Below are positions 22,151-32,555 of a DNA stretch of 64,000 nt, piece by piece (within the stretch, counting starts at the first letter, position 1; every line of letters begins with the position of its first letter). Source of the stretch: Cymbomonas tetramitiformis. Taxonomy: Eukaryota; Chlorophyta; Pyramimonadophyceae; Pyramimonadales; Pyramimonadaceae. Location of the stretch: assembly GCA_001247695.2 (NCBI GenBank), contig LGRX02025988.1, positions 1-64,000 on the forward strand. The letters run 5' to 3'. Under the pieces are notes generated by a model. It was given only the letters and a program-made list of their open reading frames with translations, was not told where the DNA came from and did not search any database. Both the position numbers and the translations under genes were made by a program.

Positions 22151-22251
22151 CTTGACATTCGGAAGCAAGGCTTTTTTTGCGCGCAAATTGTAGATATCTT
22201 CCGCCATTCGGCATACGTGTGGCGAAAGCACGATTATCATCAGCGACGCGC

Positions 22252-25200
22252 TTAGATGTTCAGGTAACTACTGCTGCCGGTCTTACGTTTCGGATATGCG
22301 GAGGAGTTGATCAATCGTTTAGCCTTTTGCTCGGGCTGCGACAAAAGCCAGTAACCGGCCTGTCCGGTACGGATCGCGTGGACCTTCGATGCCATCGAGG
22401 CGAGTCCGAGTAGCACCATGAGCAATCCTACGATGCATATCACAAGCACGACTATCAACACTTTTTTCAGCTTGCTTGAATCGTGATCGTCGTGTCCGCC
22501 TGATTCGTTGATGTGGGTCGTCACGTCGATGTTGGCGGTTGTGGAACTAGAGGTGACGGTGTACGAGGAACGAGAGGATCCCACTAGATCCACTTTGTAC
22601 TCGCTCTCGACGTTTCCTGAAGGTTGAGTGGCGGTGTCGACGGAGCGACTGCTCAATCCTAGAGAACCTGTGGTGTACCCGAGCAACTTTCTTTTGCTGG
22701 AGCCGGTGCCGGAATCGGTGAGTGAGCAGGCCCCGTCCAAGACGCTCACGATGGATGTGCTGGTCGCCGTGTTGGCACGGCGGCATTGACATTGCGTTTC
22801 GGAAGTGCACTTGATCGGGGTGATCACGTCCGGCAGGATGGCTCGATTGTAGGCGTAATATCCGGGATCGTTTTCACCTCCGGCCACCTTGATGCAGCCA
22901 GAAGGCTTCGAAGTGTCGCTGATCACCACGTAATTTTGGCTCTGGTAGACTTGTTGACATTCGGACATATCCAGTTGCACGGAGTAAATCGTTTGAGCGC
23001 AGGTGATGCCGATTACGCGGAGCTTGAACGTTCCGTCATCCACCTTATGGGGATCCAGGCAAATGTAAGTGCGATCTCCCGCACTTGTCGAGGTTGCGAT
23101 TTTTGTGGACGGATTGAAACCGATTTGAGTTATCACACCCGGTTGAGTAGCATCCGAGACGCCGTAGCAACCGAAGGGTTTGTCGTCCTCCGAAGCGACT
23201 CCGCCAAGCCAGATGGCGGCGTTTTGTATGGCGAGCGCGTTGCAGGTGACCGCCGTAAAATCTTGGTACGAGCTTCCGCTCGCGTCGGGGACATTTTCGG
23301 ATTGTGCCGCCTCCGCGAGAAGTGTGCTCATGTCGTACCCGGAGTCGTGCTTGGTCGCGACCGCTCCCAGGAAGCAGAAAGACAGCTCGAAGGTGGTGTT
23401 GACGCCGGTGTAGTCGAGATCGAGGTTGTTGATCATCTGCCAGGAGAGGGACGAAGTTTCCAGATCGAGGCCGCCCTTTTCGTGCACGGGCAAGAAATCG
23501 TCTCGCAGGGAACTGGACACGTAGATGTGAGGCGATTGCATGAGGTCGCGGAGCTGGGAGTTTACGGATCCGTAATGGGAAAACTCGCTCAGAGACACCG
23601 CGCTGGGGTTGACGAAGCTGCTGTCGGACGCGCTGATTCCGTCTTGGAACAACCCTTGGTAGATGGGCACCAGCTTACCGAAGTCGTCGAAGGCGCTCAG
23701 ATCGGTGGCCATCGACGGGGTGATTCCGCAGAGGTCCTCTTTGGGGCCCTGGATGCTACCGCCCGTGCTTTGAAGGCTGCTGCTGGATTGCAGCGTCTCT
23801 TGGTCGGCGTCGCGCAGCTTCAAGATGGCGAAGAGCGACATCGGATAGAGGACGTACTGGCGACGCATGGTGTAGTCGGACAGATACGTGGTGAGACGGA
23901 AGCGCTGCTCCCGCTCGATGCGGTTGCTGACGGTGCCCGTGCCGTCCACGATGGATCGCAAGGTGGAGAGACCATCCGAATTTTCGGCGTGGTACTCGCT
24001 CCAGGTGGGCATGGTGTCCGAGGTTTGAAGAGACTTGGGCACGTCGATCTTCATGGTCACACCGAAGTCCTGGAACGTGCTCGCGGAGTCCGTGGTGACC
24101 GAAATGGTGGTGAAGTGTGAAGTTTCCTCGGGGGCGAGAGGGTCCACGGTAAACAGGCCGCCGCTTTTGACGATGGACGTAGTTCCAAAACGGATGTGCA
24201 GGCCTGCCCACTTCTCGACGTTGTCGAAACACGCGTAATCGCGGTCGAAACAGTTGAACTCGAAATACTGGTTGGCGAACTCGTGATACTCGTTGGTCAT
24301 GAACTGCTCTTCCGATCCGGAGATTCCGCTGTCTCCCGTCGCTTGGCGCAACAGGCGGCATTTGATCGCGTCGACCGCGTCGAAGCGAGCGTCGTTGAGG
24401 CCTTGGAAAGCGTTGGTGGTGAACGACGCGTCGTCCGCGTTGAGGATGTACATGTCGCCCGTGGATCCCGGAACCTCCGTGATTCCGTCGCTGAGCTTTC
24501 CATACACGGGCTTGCCGAGCGCGCGCAGCTCCGGGTCGAAGGACGGATTGGTGCGCGTCGAATCGTACCTCGCGATCGGATCAACGAGGTTGTACTTGCG
24601 CGGTGTGGTGGTGCCCACGGGTTGGGACACGCACATGCGAGTTCCCACCTCCACCACGGATCCGTACGTGGAGTGGTCGTATTGCACGGTAACGTCCAGC
24701 AGTCGGTTGATCGCGGGGGGGACCACCGCGGACTGCGCGGAGAAGCTCATCACGTGCACCGAGTAGGTTTTTATGTAGAGCGGATAGAAAATGTCTCGCT
24801 CGATGGTGTTTCCGCTTTGCATATGAAGCTTGTGGCTCATCAGCAACTGCGTTTTGTGCGTGTAGGACCCTGCGAAGTCCTGCCGCGTGATGTGGTAGGG
24901 GGAGGCGTCGCTCGTGAGGTCCAAGAAGTCCGACAACATCCCGGAGAAACGCATGTGCATGTCCACCGCCTCGCACTCGGGCTGGGTAAGCGACGCGATC
25001 GGCGCTCCGGTGTCTTGATCGACGGGATACTGAGCGTCCTCGGGGTTGGTCGCCCATTTCATGGAGGCGTCGGTGGTGCAAGTTTGTTTCGTTTTCATGT
25101 ATGAATTTAATATCGTTCTGGTAGCGTATGTCTGACCCGATATGCATGGTCTCAAGCGGCGATTCAACGCTGCCTATAGTTTGACACACCACCGTATCGC

Positions 25201-25288
25201 AAGTGAGTGTATCAGTTGGACCCGTACCATTTACAAATGGTTTACCGTTAATTTCTTTCACAATTAAATTGGAACCAAAAGCTGACAT
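22252..25288 (-). pseudogene. Large membrane-anchored virion/surface-type protein, N-terminal frameshift
   Basis: The main frame (22252-25167) gives about 970 residues: an extended ectodomain rich in Ser/Thr/Asp, a Cys-rich region around residues 650-840, a hydrophobic segment at about 903-926 (LIVVLVICIVGLLMVLLG) and a 45-residue basic tail ending at the stop. This suits a C-terminally anchored structural or surface protein. The natural N-terminus appears to be in another frame, from ATG 25288 (MSAFGSNLIVKEI), and the two frames exchange near 25085-25110. At the same point base composition changes from AT-rich (N-terminal 60-70 codons) to GC-rich (the rest). This is either an indel in one gene or a fusion of two sequences. 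It resembles no family I can name. The N-terminus resembles that of the neighbouring gene at 25698. Confidence 0.55.
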
Positions 25289-25313
25289 TATATATTATAC
25301 ACGATTTATTAAT

Positions 25314-25698
25314 TTACGGTGGAGGAGGGTCTGGTCTTGAGATTAGTTTCATAAAGATTTGTACAGGTAGAGTATCTGCAGTCCGATAACCATACAATCC
25401 ATTAACCGGAACTTCGGCGTCAAATGGAGGTGTATTTGTCGCTCCCGTTACAACCGGAAGATTCTCAATTCTGAACTTAGAAGTTATCCCTGCCATGTTA
25501 AAGAATGCTATGCCTGGGTTTCCGCTCTGACTTGCATCAAAATAAAAAAATGGCTTCAGTTCCTAACAAATTAATTTGAGACTTTGTTTGAGGTATACTA
25601 CCATTTCTACCATCACGACCGATTGTCATCCCTTTACCATAGAAATCGGTTGATGCCGTAACTTTTGTTGCATTTAGTTCATTACCAAATGAAGACAT
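25314..25698 (-). pseudogene. Small fibre/structural-type protein with frameshift
   Basis: It starts at ATG 25698 with MSSFGNELNATKVT, like the MSAFGSNL start of the next gene downstream. After about 48 codons the frame is lost at a run of seven T (about 25545). The other frame continues to the stop at 25314, ending in a proline run. Gly/Asn/Thr-rich composition and the paralogous N-terminus suggest a tail- or fibre-like virion protein; this is inference. Both genes run in the same direction, 25 bp apart. Confidence 0.5.
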
Positions 25699-25761
25699 GT
25701 TGATATATATATTAACTTATGAAAAAAAACAAAGGTATAGGTTGTAACAACCGACTATTCA

Positions 25762-26616
25762 ATGGATGCTCCATCGGGAAATGGAACATTTCCATCTTTT
25801 GAGAAAGCTTTTCACCATGCCCTAAAGTATAAGATTTGTATCCAGCCAGAGGATGAACGTTGCTTATCCTACATGAAACAAAACAATGCTTTAGACAGAC
25901 TTATCTTGGTGTCACCTACTTATCACAACAATATGCATTATTACAAAGACTTACCACTCGAAGAAGATGATGTGCTGGAGCCTACCGTAGATGTTCCAAA
26001 TCGGATTGAAGGTATCCTTGACACCGAAGCTCAAGAGTACGATGAATATCAAGAGAAGATGGAAAGGTACAAAAAGCTTATGAAAATGTTGAACAATCAT
26101 AATATAAGTGTGTATGAGATTCCCGGTGAATTGATGTTGGAATTTGGCGATGAGAATGGAAACATCCTTCCTCCCCAACACAAGTATGGTGGCAAGATGC
26201 CCGTGATCGCGGCATTCTTTGACGACACACAAGACACTGACATGATGAGACCATAAAGCAAGCTTAGCAACATGGTTATCAAACATAGACATCTTGGGAA
26301 GCTTAAGGACGGAGCCCTTGGGGTGACATTACTCTTCGCGACTCAGAACTACACCTCAAGCTCAGGAGGTCTCTTGAAATCTATAAGAGGTAATCTTACA
26401 CATATGTTAGTCTTCCGCAATAAGAATCAAAAGGAGATTGATAAAATAGGGGAGGAGGTTGGGGGTGAGATACCAATAGAGGAATTCAACTCGGTGTACA
26501 ATCAAGCAATTCAAGGGCCACACGATTTTTTATTTATTGATCTTCATCGGAAACCTAGTCATCCTTCAATGTTTAGAAGGAATTTCAATGAATGGATTGT
26601 CCCCGGTCCACTATAG
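25762..26616 (+). pseudogene. A32-like genome-packaging ATPase with in-frame stop
   Basis: The family is the FtsK/HerA-superfamily ATPase that pumps DNA into capsids of nucleocytoplasmic large DNA viruses, Polintons and virophages. Evidence: a Walker-B-like IAAFFDD, then HRHLGKLKDG, LLFATQNYTSSSGG and IRGNLTHMLVFR, in the usual order and spacing. An in-frame TAA at 26254-26256 separates the Walker-B part from the rest; the same frame resumes. The P-loop at the N-terminus reads PSGNGTFPSF instead of GxxxxGK[S/T], so the essential Lys is missing or displaced by a small indel. It is divergent from the fibre-like gene. Called a pseudogene because of the stop and damaged P-loop. Confidence 0.75.
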
Positions 26617-26618
26617 GC

Positions 26619-26671
26619 TGTCATAATTAGAAATTGATGTATATAGTAATATTAGATCTCAGTTTGTGACA
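26619..26671 (-). repeat. 53-bp palindromic repeat, copy 1
   Basis: It starts 3 bp after the packaging-ATPase stop, in inverted orientation relative to copy 2. Arms TGTCATAATTAGAAA and CTCAGTTTGTGACA enclose a centre that reads TAATATTACTATATA on the minus strand. Copies 1 and 2 lie 49 bp apart, pointing at each other, between two plus-strand genes. Confidence 0.9.
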
Positions 26672-26720
26672 AAAGGCCCAACGGTCTTCCAATAGTCTCT
26701 ATATCGTGCATTTTATAAGT

Positions 26721-26773
26721 TGTCATAAAGTGAGATTTTATTTTACTATATATATCAATCTCTAATTATGACA
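26721..26773 (+). repeat. 53-bp palindromic repeat, copy 2, containing the methyltransferase start codon
   Basis: Left arm TGTCATAAAGTGAGA, centre TTTTACTATATATATC, right arm TCTCTAATTATGACA. The ATG of the methyltransferase (26768) is part of the right arm, and TACTATATA sits about 20 bp upstream of it. For this copy the repeat is the 5' control region or leader of the gene. Confidence 0.9.
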
Positions 26774-27412
26774 CCGAAACGTGTCTTACAGCTATTCTCC
26801 GGGACGGCATCGGTCAGCAAAGTACTTAAGGAAATCTATAAAAATTGCGAAATTGTATCGGTGGACATACTGCCCGATCATGATCCAACTCATATTGTTG
26901 ACATATTAAGCTGGGATTACACCATATATCCACCAAAGCACTTTGATATGATCTGGGCCAGTCCACCATGCACGGAATATAGTAAGGCCAAGAGATACCA
27001 ACCACGAAACCTGGAGTTGGCTGATAGCATAGTTGAGAGAACATTGCAAATAATGGACTACTTCAAACCTACATATTGGTGCATTGAGAACCCAGCAGAT
27101 GGCGGCTTAACGAGACATAGACCGGTGATGCAACACATGAACAAATACATCCACATATGCTGCTATTATCAATATGGATTTGAGTACAGAAAAGCAACTA
27201 ACATATGGACTAATCGGGATGGATTAGATCTGAAGATGTGTTACAAACACAGCACACCGTGCCCTATGATGAAGTTATATGGGAAGCATATGAAGTCGGC
27301 TCAGTTTGGTCAAAGTTCATGTGCATCCCATGGGACCGGGAGAGGAAAGGTTGAGAATGTGTATAGCATACCTCGTGAGTTGATCATAACTCTTGTCACT
27401 TTTAGAGAATGA
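26768..27412 (+). CDS. C5-cytosine DNA methyltransferase, short viral type
   Basis: A 214-residue intact frame. Motif I is LQLFSGTASVSKVLK (S-adenosylmethionine binding). The catalytic motif IV is ASPPCTEYS with the nucleophilic Cys, followed by CIENP (motif VI, Glu-Asn). It is shorter than typical bacterial C5-methyltransferases (over 300 residues) and lacks an obvious full target-recognition domain, as in several viral relatives. Its start codon lies in palindrome copy 2 and its stop codon in copy 3, so the gene is exactly framed by repeats. It is one of the few intact genes of the block and could modify viral or host DNA at cytosine-5. Confidence 0.85.
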   Translation: MTPKRVLQLFSGTASVSKVLKEIYKNCEIVSVDILPDHDPTHIVDILSWDYTIYPPKHFDMIWASPPCTEYSKAKRYQPRNLELADSIVERTLQIMDYFKPTYWCIENPADGGLTRHRPVMQHMNKYIHICCYYQYGFEYRKATNIWTNRDGLDLKMCYKHSTPCPMMKLYGKHMKSAQFGQSSCASHGTGRGKVENVYSIPRELIITLVTFRE

Positions 27413-27524
27413 TGTATATAGTAATATTAAGTTTCACTTTATGACAAGTTTACAATACCATTGGATTGATTTGTCACTTTTAGAGAATGATGTATATAGT
27501 AATATTAAGTTTCACTTTATGACA
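27394..27524 (-). repeat. 53-bp palindromic repeats, copies 3 and 4, in a 78-bp tandem duplication
   Basis: Copy 3 is 27394-27446 and copy 4 is 27472-27524. They are identical and belong to a perfect 78-bp duplication (27393-27470 and 27471-27548). Read on the minus strand each contains TTAATATTACTATATACATC. Copy 3 includes the methyltransferase stop codon. The second duplicate overlaps the 3' end of the converging helicase gene. Confidence 0.92.
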
Positions 27525-29939
27525 AGTTTACAATACCATTGGATTGATCTTTTTCCAAAATGCTACGCTCACCAAATGATCCCAAAGCTCAACCCTCTTC
27601 CTTAATTTAATTTCCTCCTCCGATTCATCCTCGTCAATAAATTGGTATTCTCCATTGAACCATCCAAAATTCTTGAAGAGCTGAGGTTTCCTAAATCCCA
27701 ACAACGTTTTGTGTTCCTCCAAAATCTCCGGCACAACCTCATAGGTGTATCCTCGCTTGTCTTTGTATCTCACTTGCTTACCTATAGTGAATCCATCTCC
27801 GAACAAGTGGTGATAGATCTTACTCAGCAATGCATCAATATCTTTCTTTTGAGTCAGATCGTACCCCTTTGCTTTCTTTGTCGGAAACATGTTGAAATAC
27901 TCTTCATTGCATGTGTCACTCTCCTCTTGTGTCAAAGTCTTTTTTGAATCAATGACATTCTTATCCAAGTTCTCAACCATTTCTTGAAAGCTTTGTAACC
28001 ACCACACCTTTGCTTGATCAGATCGTACCAGATTTACAAGAAAATCATTGCCATTCTTCAGCTTTTCTTTCATTTCTGCTCAGTCATATATCCAAAAGTA
28101 GCGAGCGACATTGAAGTGCTTCTTCAATAAGTGGTCAGCTTCGTAGTATTTCCTAAAGGTTTGTAGGTCATCCTTGGGCACTTCCAACATCTCATGAATT
28201 CTTTTGTAAACCTCACATGCCATAGGGTCAAATTCTTGTGGAACCTCGGTTTCATCTTCTATTGGTTTGCTCAACCTTTGTGCTTTAAGATATCGGTTCT
28301 CAAATACGAACCCCTGATTTCTCATTATGTTAATGAAATGGGCTCGTTTATTAGTCTCGTAACAAAGCTTCTTATACTCAAACCTTGCAAGACATTCTAA
28401 ATATTCATCGGTCATATCCTCGGGATATGCCGACATATTAAAATATTGAATCCCCATTTTTTTAGTCTTTTGTAATCGTTTCCTTACATCATCTAATGTA
28501 CTCGGGTTTGCTTGATATTGTTGTTTGAAAAAGAAGACGTACACACATGTCGGATTTCTCTCTCTCATCACTTGTTGAGCCATGCCTAATGGGTTGATAG
28601 TATGCTCCTTGTATAATGCAAACACAGGTCGTTTTATTTCAGTGTTGCTATCTATTCCATAGACTACTTTGGGACTATAGATGATCCTATTGGTAGTGTT
28701 AAAATTAGGTATCTTGTCGGTCTTCTTGGTGACTAATTCTAAATTGGGATGGTGTGGTTTTAAATATGTATACAATTCTTCGGCCAAGGTAGCGGAGTCC
28801 ATTGGGGTCAAGTACTTCTCGTGTTTTAATATCAACTTTCTAAAATCTTCCTCCCTTTCAATCTCATAGATCGGAACGCCCGAAACATGTTTGTGCTTGT
28901 TGTAGACAAATATGTATTCCTTGTTAATCGTATTCAAAAATTCAATAGAATCGTCACATATGTCTTGATCAACCGCTATGTAGTTTTTACATTTGTTGAG
29001 CACGTCATGTTTTAGATAATAGTAAAGACTTGCTCTAACGGCATTCATTGTTTCACTTCCGATTAAATGATCATATATTGAATTCCACTCATCCATAAAA
29101 ATTGTGTAGTCTTTGAAATTAAATTTTAAAGAGCTAAATTTGACAAGCTATCTATGGTAATGATGATATTGTCTCCTTGTTTCAATGACTCATCCTTATC
29201 CTTGTAGATTTTGCAACTAATTCCCGCTTGATTAAAGTCATCATAATGCTTTTCCGCTAAAACTACTCTTGATACAATGCTAATGATCTTCATTCCACTT
29301 CGCTTTTGAAGATTGGCTTTGACGTGATCCATGAAAGTTGTTGTTTTTCCCGTTCCACATCCCGATTTAATGATGTATGATGTATCACGTGCTAAAATGT
29401 CCGATCCTTGCTTCTCTTGTAATTTAGGACGTCTTATGGCCTTATGAGGTTTGATCTTGTTCCTTGGAAGTCTTTTCATTTTATGATGATTGACGGCTAT
29501 CTTCCTCTTTGCTTTGGAAAGTAGCCATGTGATTGAATCGAACTCATTGGGTTTGCATGTATTCCATATCTTGATGTTGTTATCATGGTCATACTTCGGT
29601 TTGGTCTTTGAAAATTCTTCCCATTTTGTAAGTTGATTCAATCCCTTCATGGCATTCGTAAAGAGCCGAAAATCTTGGTATGTATCAATGATATCATGAG
29701 GTAGCATGCTCAATATGTTATCAATGTCTTTATCGCTTAAGTCATAATACACCTCTCCTTCTTGAGTGTATTCCTCTTGAGGCTTGATCTCAAACTTTCC
29801 GGTTTTTTCATTTTTTTAGAAGTGGATGTGTAAATGTGTTCCAACAAGAATTGCGTTATTGCCTCCGGCATTTCCTTGATGGATGTATCATGATAAACGG
29901 TGTAGTCCTTGTGAATGATGCCCTCTTTTATGTCATATA

Positions 29940-30114
29940 TGCTGGAAACAGCTGAACAGGCAGTGGGGACCCGCTGCCGACGGAACAAACGGATCACTAA
30001 GCTCGGATATACGAACGATATATACCCGAGATGAGTGACACAGGCTGACCACCGAAGATGACATACAGGAATGACACTAGACTGTACGAACTAGTCGTAG
30101 TGTCAATTCCAGCA
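29940..30114 (-). repeat. LTR (3' LTR in element orientation), 175 bp
   Basis: Matches 32381-32555 with two differences. It begins TGCTGGAA and ends TTCCAGCA. It contains CGAACGATATATACCC, a possible TATA-like region. Confidence 0.95.
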
Positions 30115-30437
30115 CACCACCTCATCTGAGGTGGACCAGCTAGTGACACTCACCACCCTAGCTACTAGAGTTTACAGAGAATGTAAAGAAATGTCAACTC
30201 TAGGAAGCTAGTCAAAGTCACAGGTGGCAAGATGAATGTACAGGCTAGCAAAATAATACTGCTAAGCCTAGGAAATTGCTAGGACCAATTCCGGCCTGCT
30301 AAAATTAATGCTCTGCCAGCTAGTGGTGGGTGCTCCCACAGATCTCGCCTGTCTGCATGTGATGGAGAATGTAAAATAAGTCTGCCTGTCGGTTTAACTT
30401 CTGACTTCTGCGAACTGCAAAGGTCTCCTGCCTATAA

Positions 30438-31102
30438 TGCCTATTCTACGAAGGGTGGGTATACCCACCGTAAGAGGTGCTTACGGTGGGTATACCCACC
30501 CGAAGGGTATCAATAATTACCGATGATTGGCTGCGAATCACGGCATGTCACCAGTGACCAACTTGTTCTGGACACTCCCGTAAATCTCTATGGAGCCTCC
30601 ACATGCGCCAGAAATGACTTGATAACGGGCCAAACGAACCCAAATACCCAAACCCTAATATCATCGGAATGCACTGTGTATATAGTATATTTGCTGTGCA
30701 TTTTACCTGATTTTGAATGTGCAAGTGTCGGAGGTCTGCGAGGTGGCAGCACATATTGTACCAAAAAGTACGTCGGTTATATACCAAAATCAAAGTACAT
30801 ATCGAAAAAATAAGTATATTGATGTTATACCAAGCTGCAGAAGTCTGCAAATAGAGTTGAATGGGTATACCCACCGTAAGCGAAGTTTTCTACCCACCGT
30901 TATTTCCCCAACTTCAAGGTGGTGTAATGTGCCCAAAACTTATCGGAGTCGTGTAAATTAAGTTTCCCGTCCTTTAATCAACCTCTTGGGTCACAGAAAA
31001 TCCATATGTTTAACCCCCGCAACCTACTTGTGCGGTCGGTACGAGCTTGCAAAGTTTGGCGTTACGGTGGGTATACCCACCGTAATATTTTTAGAATAGG
31101 CA
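30438..31102. mobile_element. MITE-like element nested in the LTR retrotransposon
   Basis: 665 bp bounded by perfect 11-bp inverted repeats TGCCTATTCTA/TAGAATAGGCA and by the 4-bp direct repeat ATAA (30434-30437 and 31103-31106). The palindrome GGTGGGTATACCCACC occurs at 30454-30469, 30485-30500 and 31066-31081, with a partial copy at 30862-30875. The first two form a 21-bp-stem hairpin with a 5-base loop. No coding frame. The superfamily is uncertain: a 4-bp duplication recalls piggyBac, but TTAA is absent. Confidence 0.8.
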
Positions 31103-31230
31103 ATAAATCGTCCGTCTTAATCTTGAAAAGCTGCCCGCAAGTGGTGAGAAATAAATAACACTCTTCTGTCCAAAACTACAGCAAGTGGTGGAGAAATGCC
31201 AAAAGGAACACCGCCTGTCTGTTTAAAGAA

Positions 31231-32145
31231 CTAATAGTAGTCATCCTCAGAATCGCAACTAGCATCATCCTCACAATAAGAATCTTCATCATAAAATTCT
31301 GCACCACCAGTTCCAACGGAATCGTGGGCTCCTGCCTCCCAGGCAGCCCATTCTTCTGCGGTGTAGATGTCCTCGTCATGCTCGTACTCAACGGCAGGTT
31401 CATTCTCAAAAGAAACTCTGCCAACTGAAAAGCCATTTTGCGGTAAAAACTCTTCTCCAAGTGGGGCCTCGAAACCTCCGCCATAAGAATCCTGCTGAAA
31501 ACCTGTGTCCAGCTCGGAATCCCGTTCCAATCGTTCGGTCGAAAAATGTGGAGCGGCCAAGTGGCCATAGTGCTCCTCCTCTACCTCACAACTGCCATCG
31601 GAATCGTCGAAATACCCAAGTGGGTACTCCGATTCATCCTCTTCTTCACTACTCAAATACACTTCATAATCTCGCCGCCCAGAGCCCATATAGGAAGCTG
31701 CAACTGGAGGTGCATGAATGTAATGAACTTCGGTCACCACAGGAGGGGCCTGTGGCACCATCTCGCTTGCCCTAGTGGCACTAGGCAAGGGTCTAGTGGT
31801 GGAAATCTGAGTCGAAACTGATTGTTGCGCCAAAACTGCCGGCGCATCGCCCACTCCTATTTCGCAAAACTTTCCGTTCGAAATTCCAGAACCAGCGGTC
31901 TCGGACGAGACACCACCAACTTGTGGCTCACTAGCCACCAAGATGTTCAAAACTATCGGAGAATTCTCGGTCGAAACTGCTGAAATCTGAGCCGCCTCAC
32001 GGAAATGCGAAATAGCTAAATGCATGGAAGAGCATAAAGAGGTGAGCTGTGATCTCTTGAGAGTTGAGATTCTCGCAAAACCAGTGTCGATAGATTCCAA
32101 AAGAGCTAGGAGCTCTTCACTCTCCAAAATCTGCGATGAAGTCAT
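31231..32145 (-). CDS. Acidic Gag-position protein of the LTR element
   Basis: 304 residues from ATG 32145, about 240 bp inside the inferred 5' LTR, which is the place of gag. The N-terminal 60 residues are helical and hydrophobic (LLALLESIDTGF, SSMHLAISHF). The remainder is very acidic, rich in Glu, Asp, Ser and Tyr, ending in an Asp-Tyr-Tyr run. No zinc knuckle and no protease or polymerase motif. It could be a reduced Gag or an unrelated passenger frame; the frame is intact. Confidence 0.5.
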   Translation of the reverse strand: MTSSQILESEELLALLESIDTGFARISTLKRSQLTSLCSSMHLAISHFREAAQISAVSTENSPIVLNILVASEPQVGGVSSETAGSGISNGKFCEIGVGDAPAVLAQQSVSTQISTTRPLPSATRASEMVPQAPPVVTEVHYIHAPPVAASYMGSGRRDYEVYLSSEEEDESEYPLGYFDDSDGSCEVEEEHYGHLAAPHFSTERLERDSELDTGFQQDSYGGGFEAPLGEEFLPQNGFSVGRVSFENEPAVEYEHDEDIYTAEEWAAWEAGAHDSVGTGGAEFYDEDSYCEDDASCDSEDDYY

Positions 32146-32380
32146 AATCGAATAAAGAAACGAATACAAATCCAAATAGAGATCGCAAATGAAAATAGCC
32201 GACGAGTACCACTCCGTCGAAATCACCCAAAGCCGTAAGCAGCCGCCTCCAGAAAATACGTAGAATCTGCTCCGAAGCGTCCCACAAGGCGTGGAGACGC
32301 TTAACCGAAAGATAGGGCGGAAATAAAATAAAATTCTACGCTAAAATTCAGTTCACGCGAACGTGAGAGGGACCATAACC

Positions 32381-32555
32381 TGCTGGAAACAGCTGAACAG
32401 GCAGTGGGGACCCGCTGCCGACGGAACAAACGGATCATTAAACTCGGATATACGAACGATATATACCCGAGATGAGTGACACAGGCTGACCACCGAAGAT
32501 GACATACAGGAATGACACTAGACTGTACGAACTAGTCGTAGTGTCAATTCCAGCA
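32381..32555 (-). repeat. LTR (5' LTR in element orientation), 175 bp
   Basis: Starts TGCTGGAA and ends TTCCAGCA, immediately followed by the target duplication ATATA. The adjoining internal bases, read on the minus strand, are GGTTATGGTCCC (candidate primer-binding site). Confidence 0.95.

Larger units (their letters stand above)
21167..22251. other. AT-rich non-coding stretch left of the virus-like block
   Basis: No supported gene. It holds a foldback element (21674-21878) and a GC-rich hairpin (22087-22150), listed separately. The drop in GC near 21.47 kb may mark the left side of the integrated block, but no terminal repeat matching the right side was found. Confidence 0.4.
29940..32555 (-). 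mobile_element. Non-autonomous LTR retrotransposon inserted in the viral primase-helicase gene
   Basis: A 2,616-bp element with 175-bp LTRs that start TGCTGGAA and end TTCCAGCA (perfect 8-bp inverted ends), flanked by ATATA at 29935-29939 and 32556-32560. The LTRs differ at only two positions. Minus orientation is inferred from GGTTATGGTCCC, the primer-site-like sequence adjoining the right LTR (complement of 32369-32380), and from purine-rich TGAGGTGGTG adjoining the left LTR. It carries one long frame and no reverse transcriptase, so it must borrow enzymes. A MITE-like element is nested at 30438-31102. Confidence 0.93.

Noticed and set aside
25762..29100. Possible stop-codon reassignment, since in-frame TAA (26254) and TGA (28080) interrupt otherwise good viral frames
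   Set aside because: Different stop codons are involved, and frameshifts also occur in the same genes, so decay or sequencing error is simpler.
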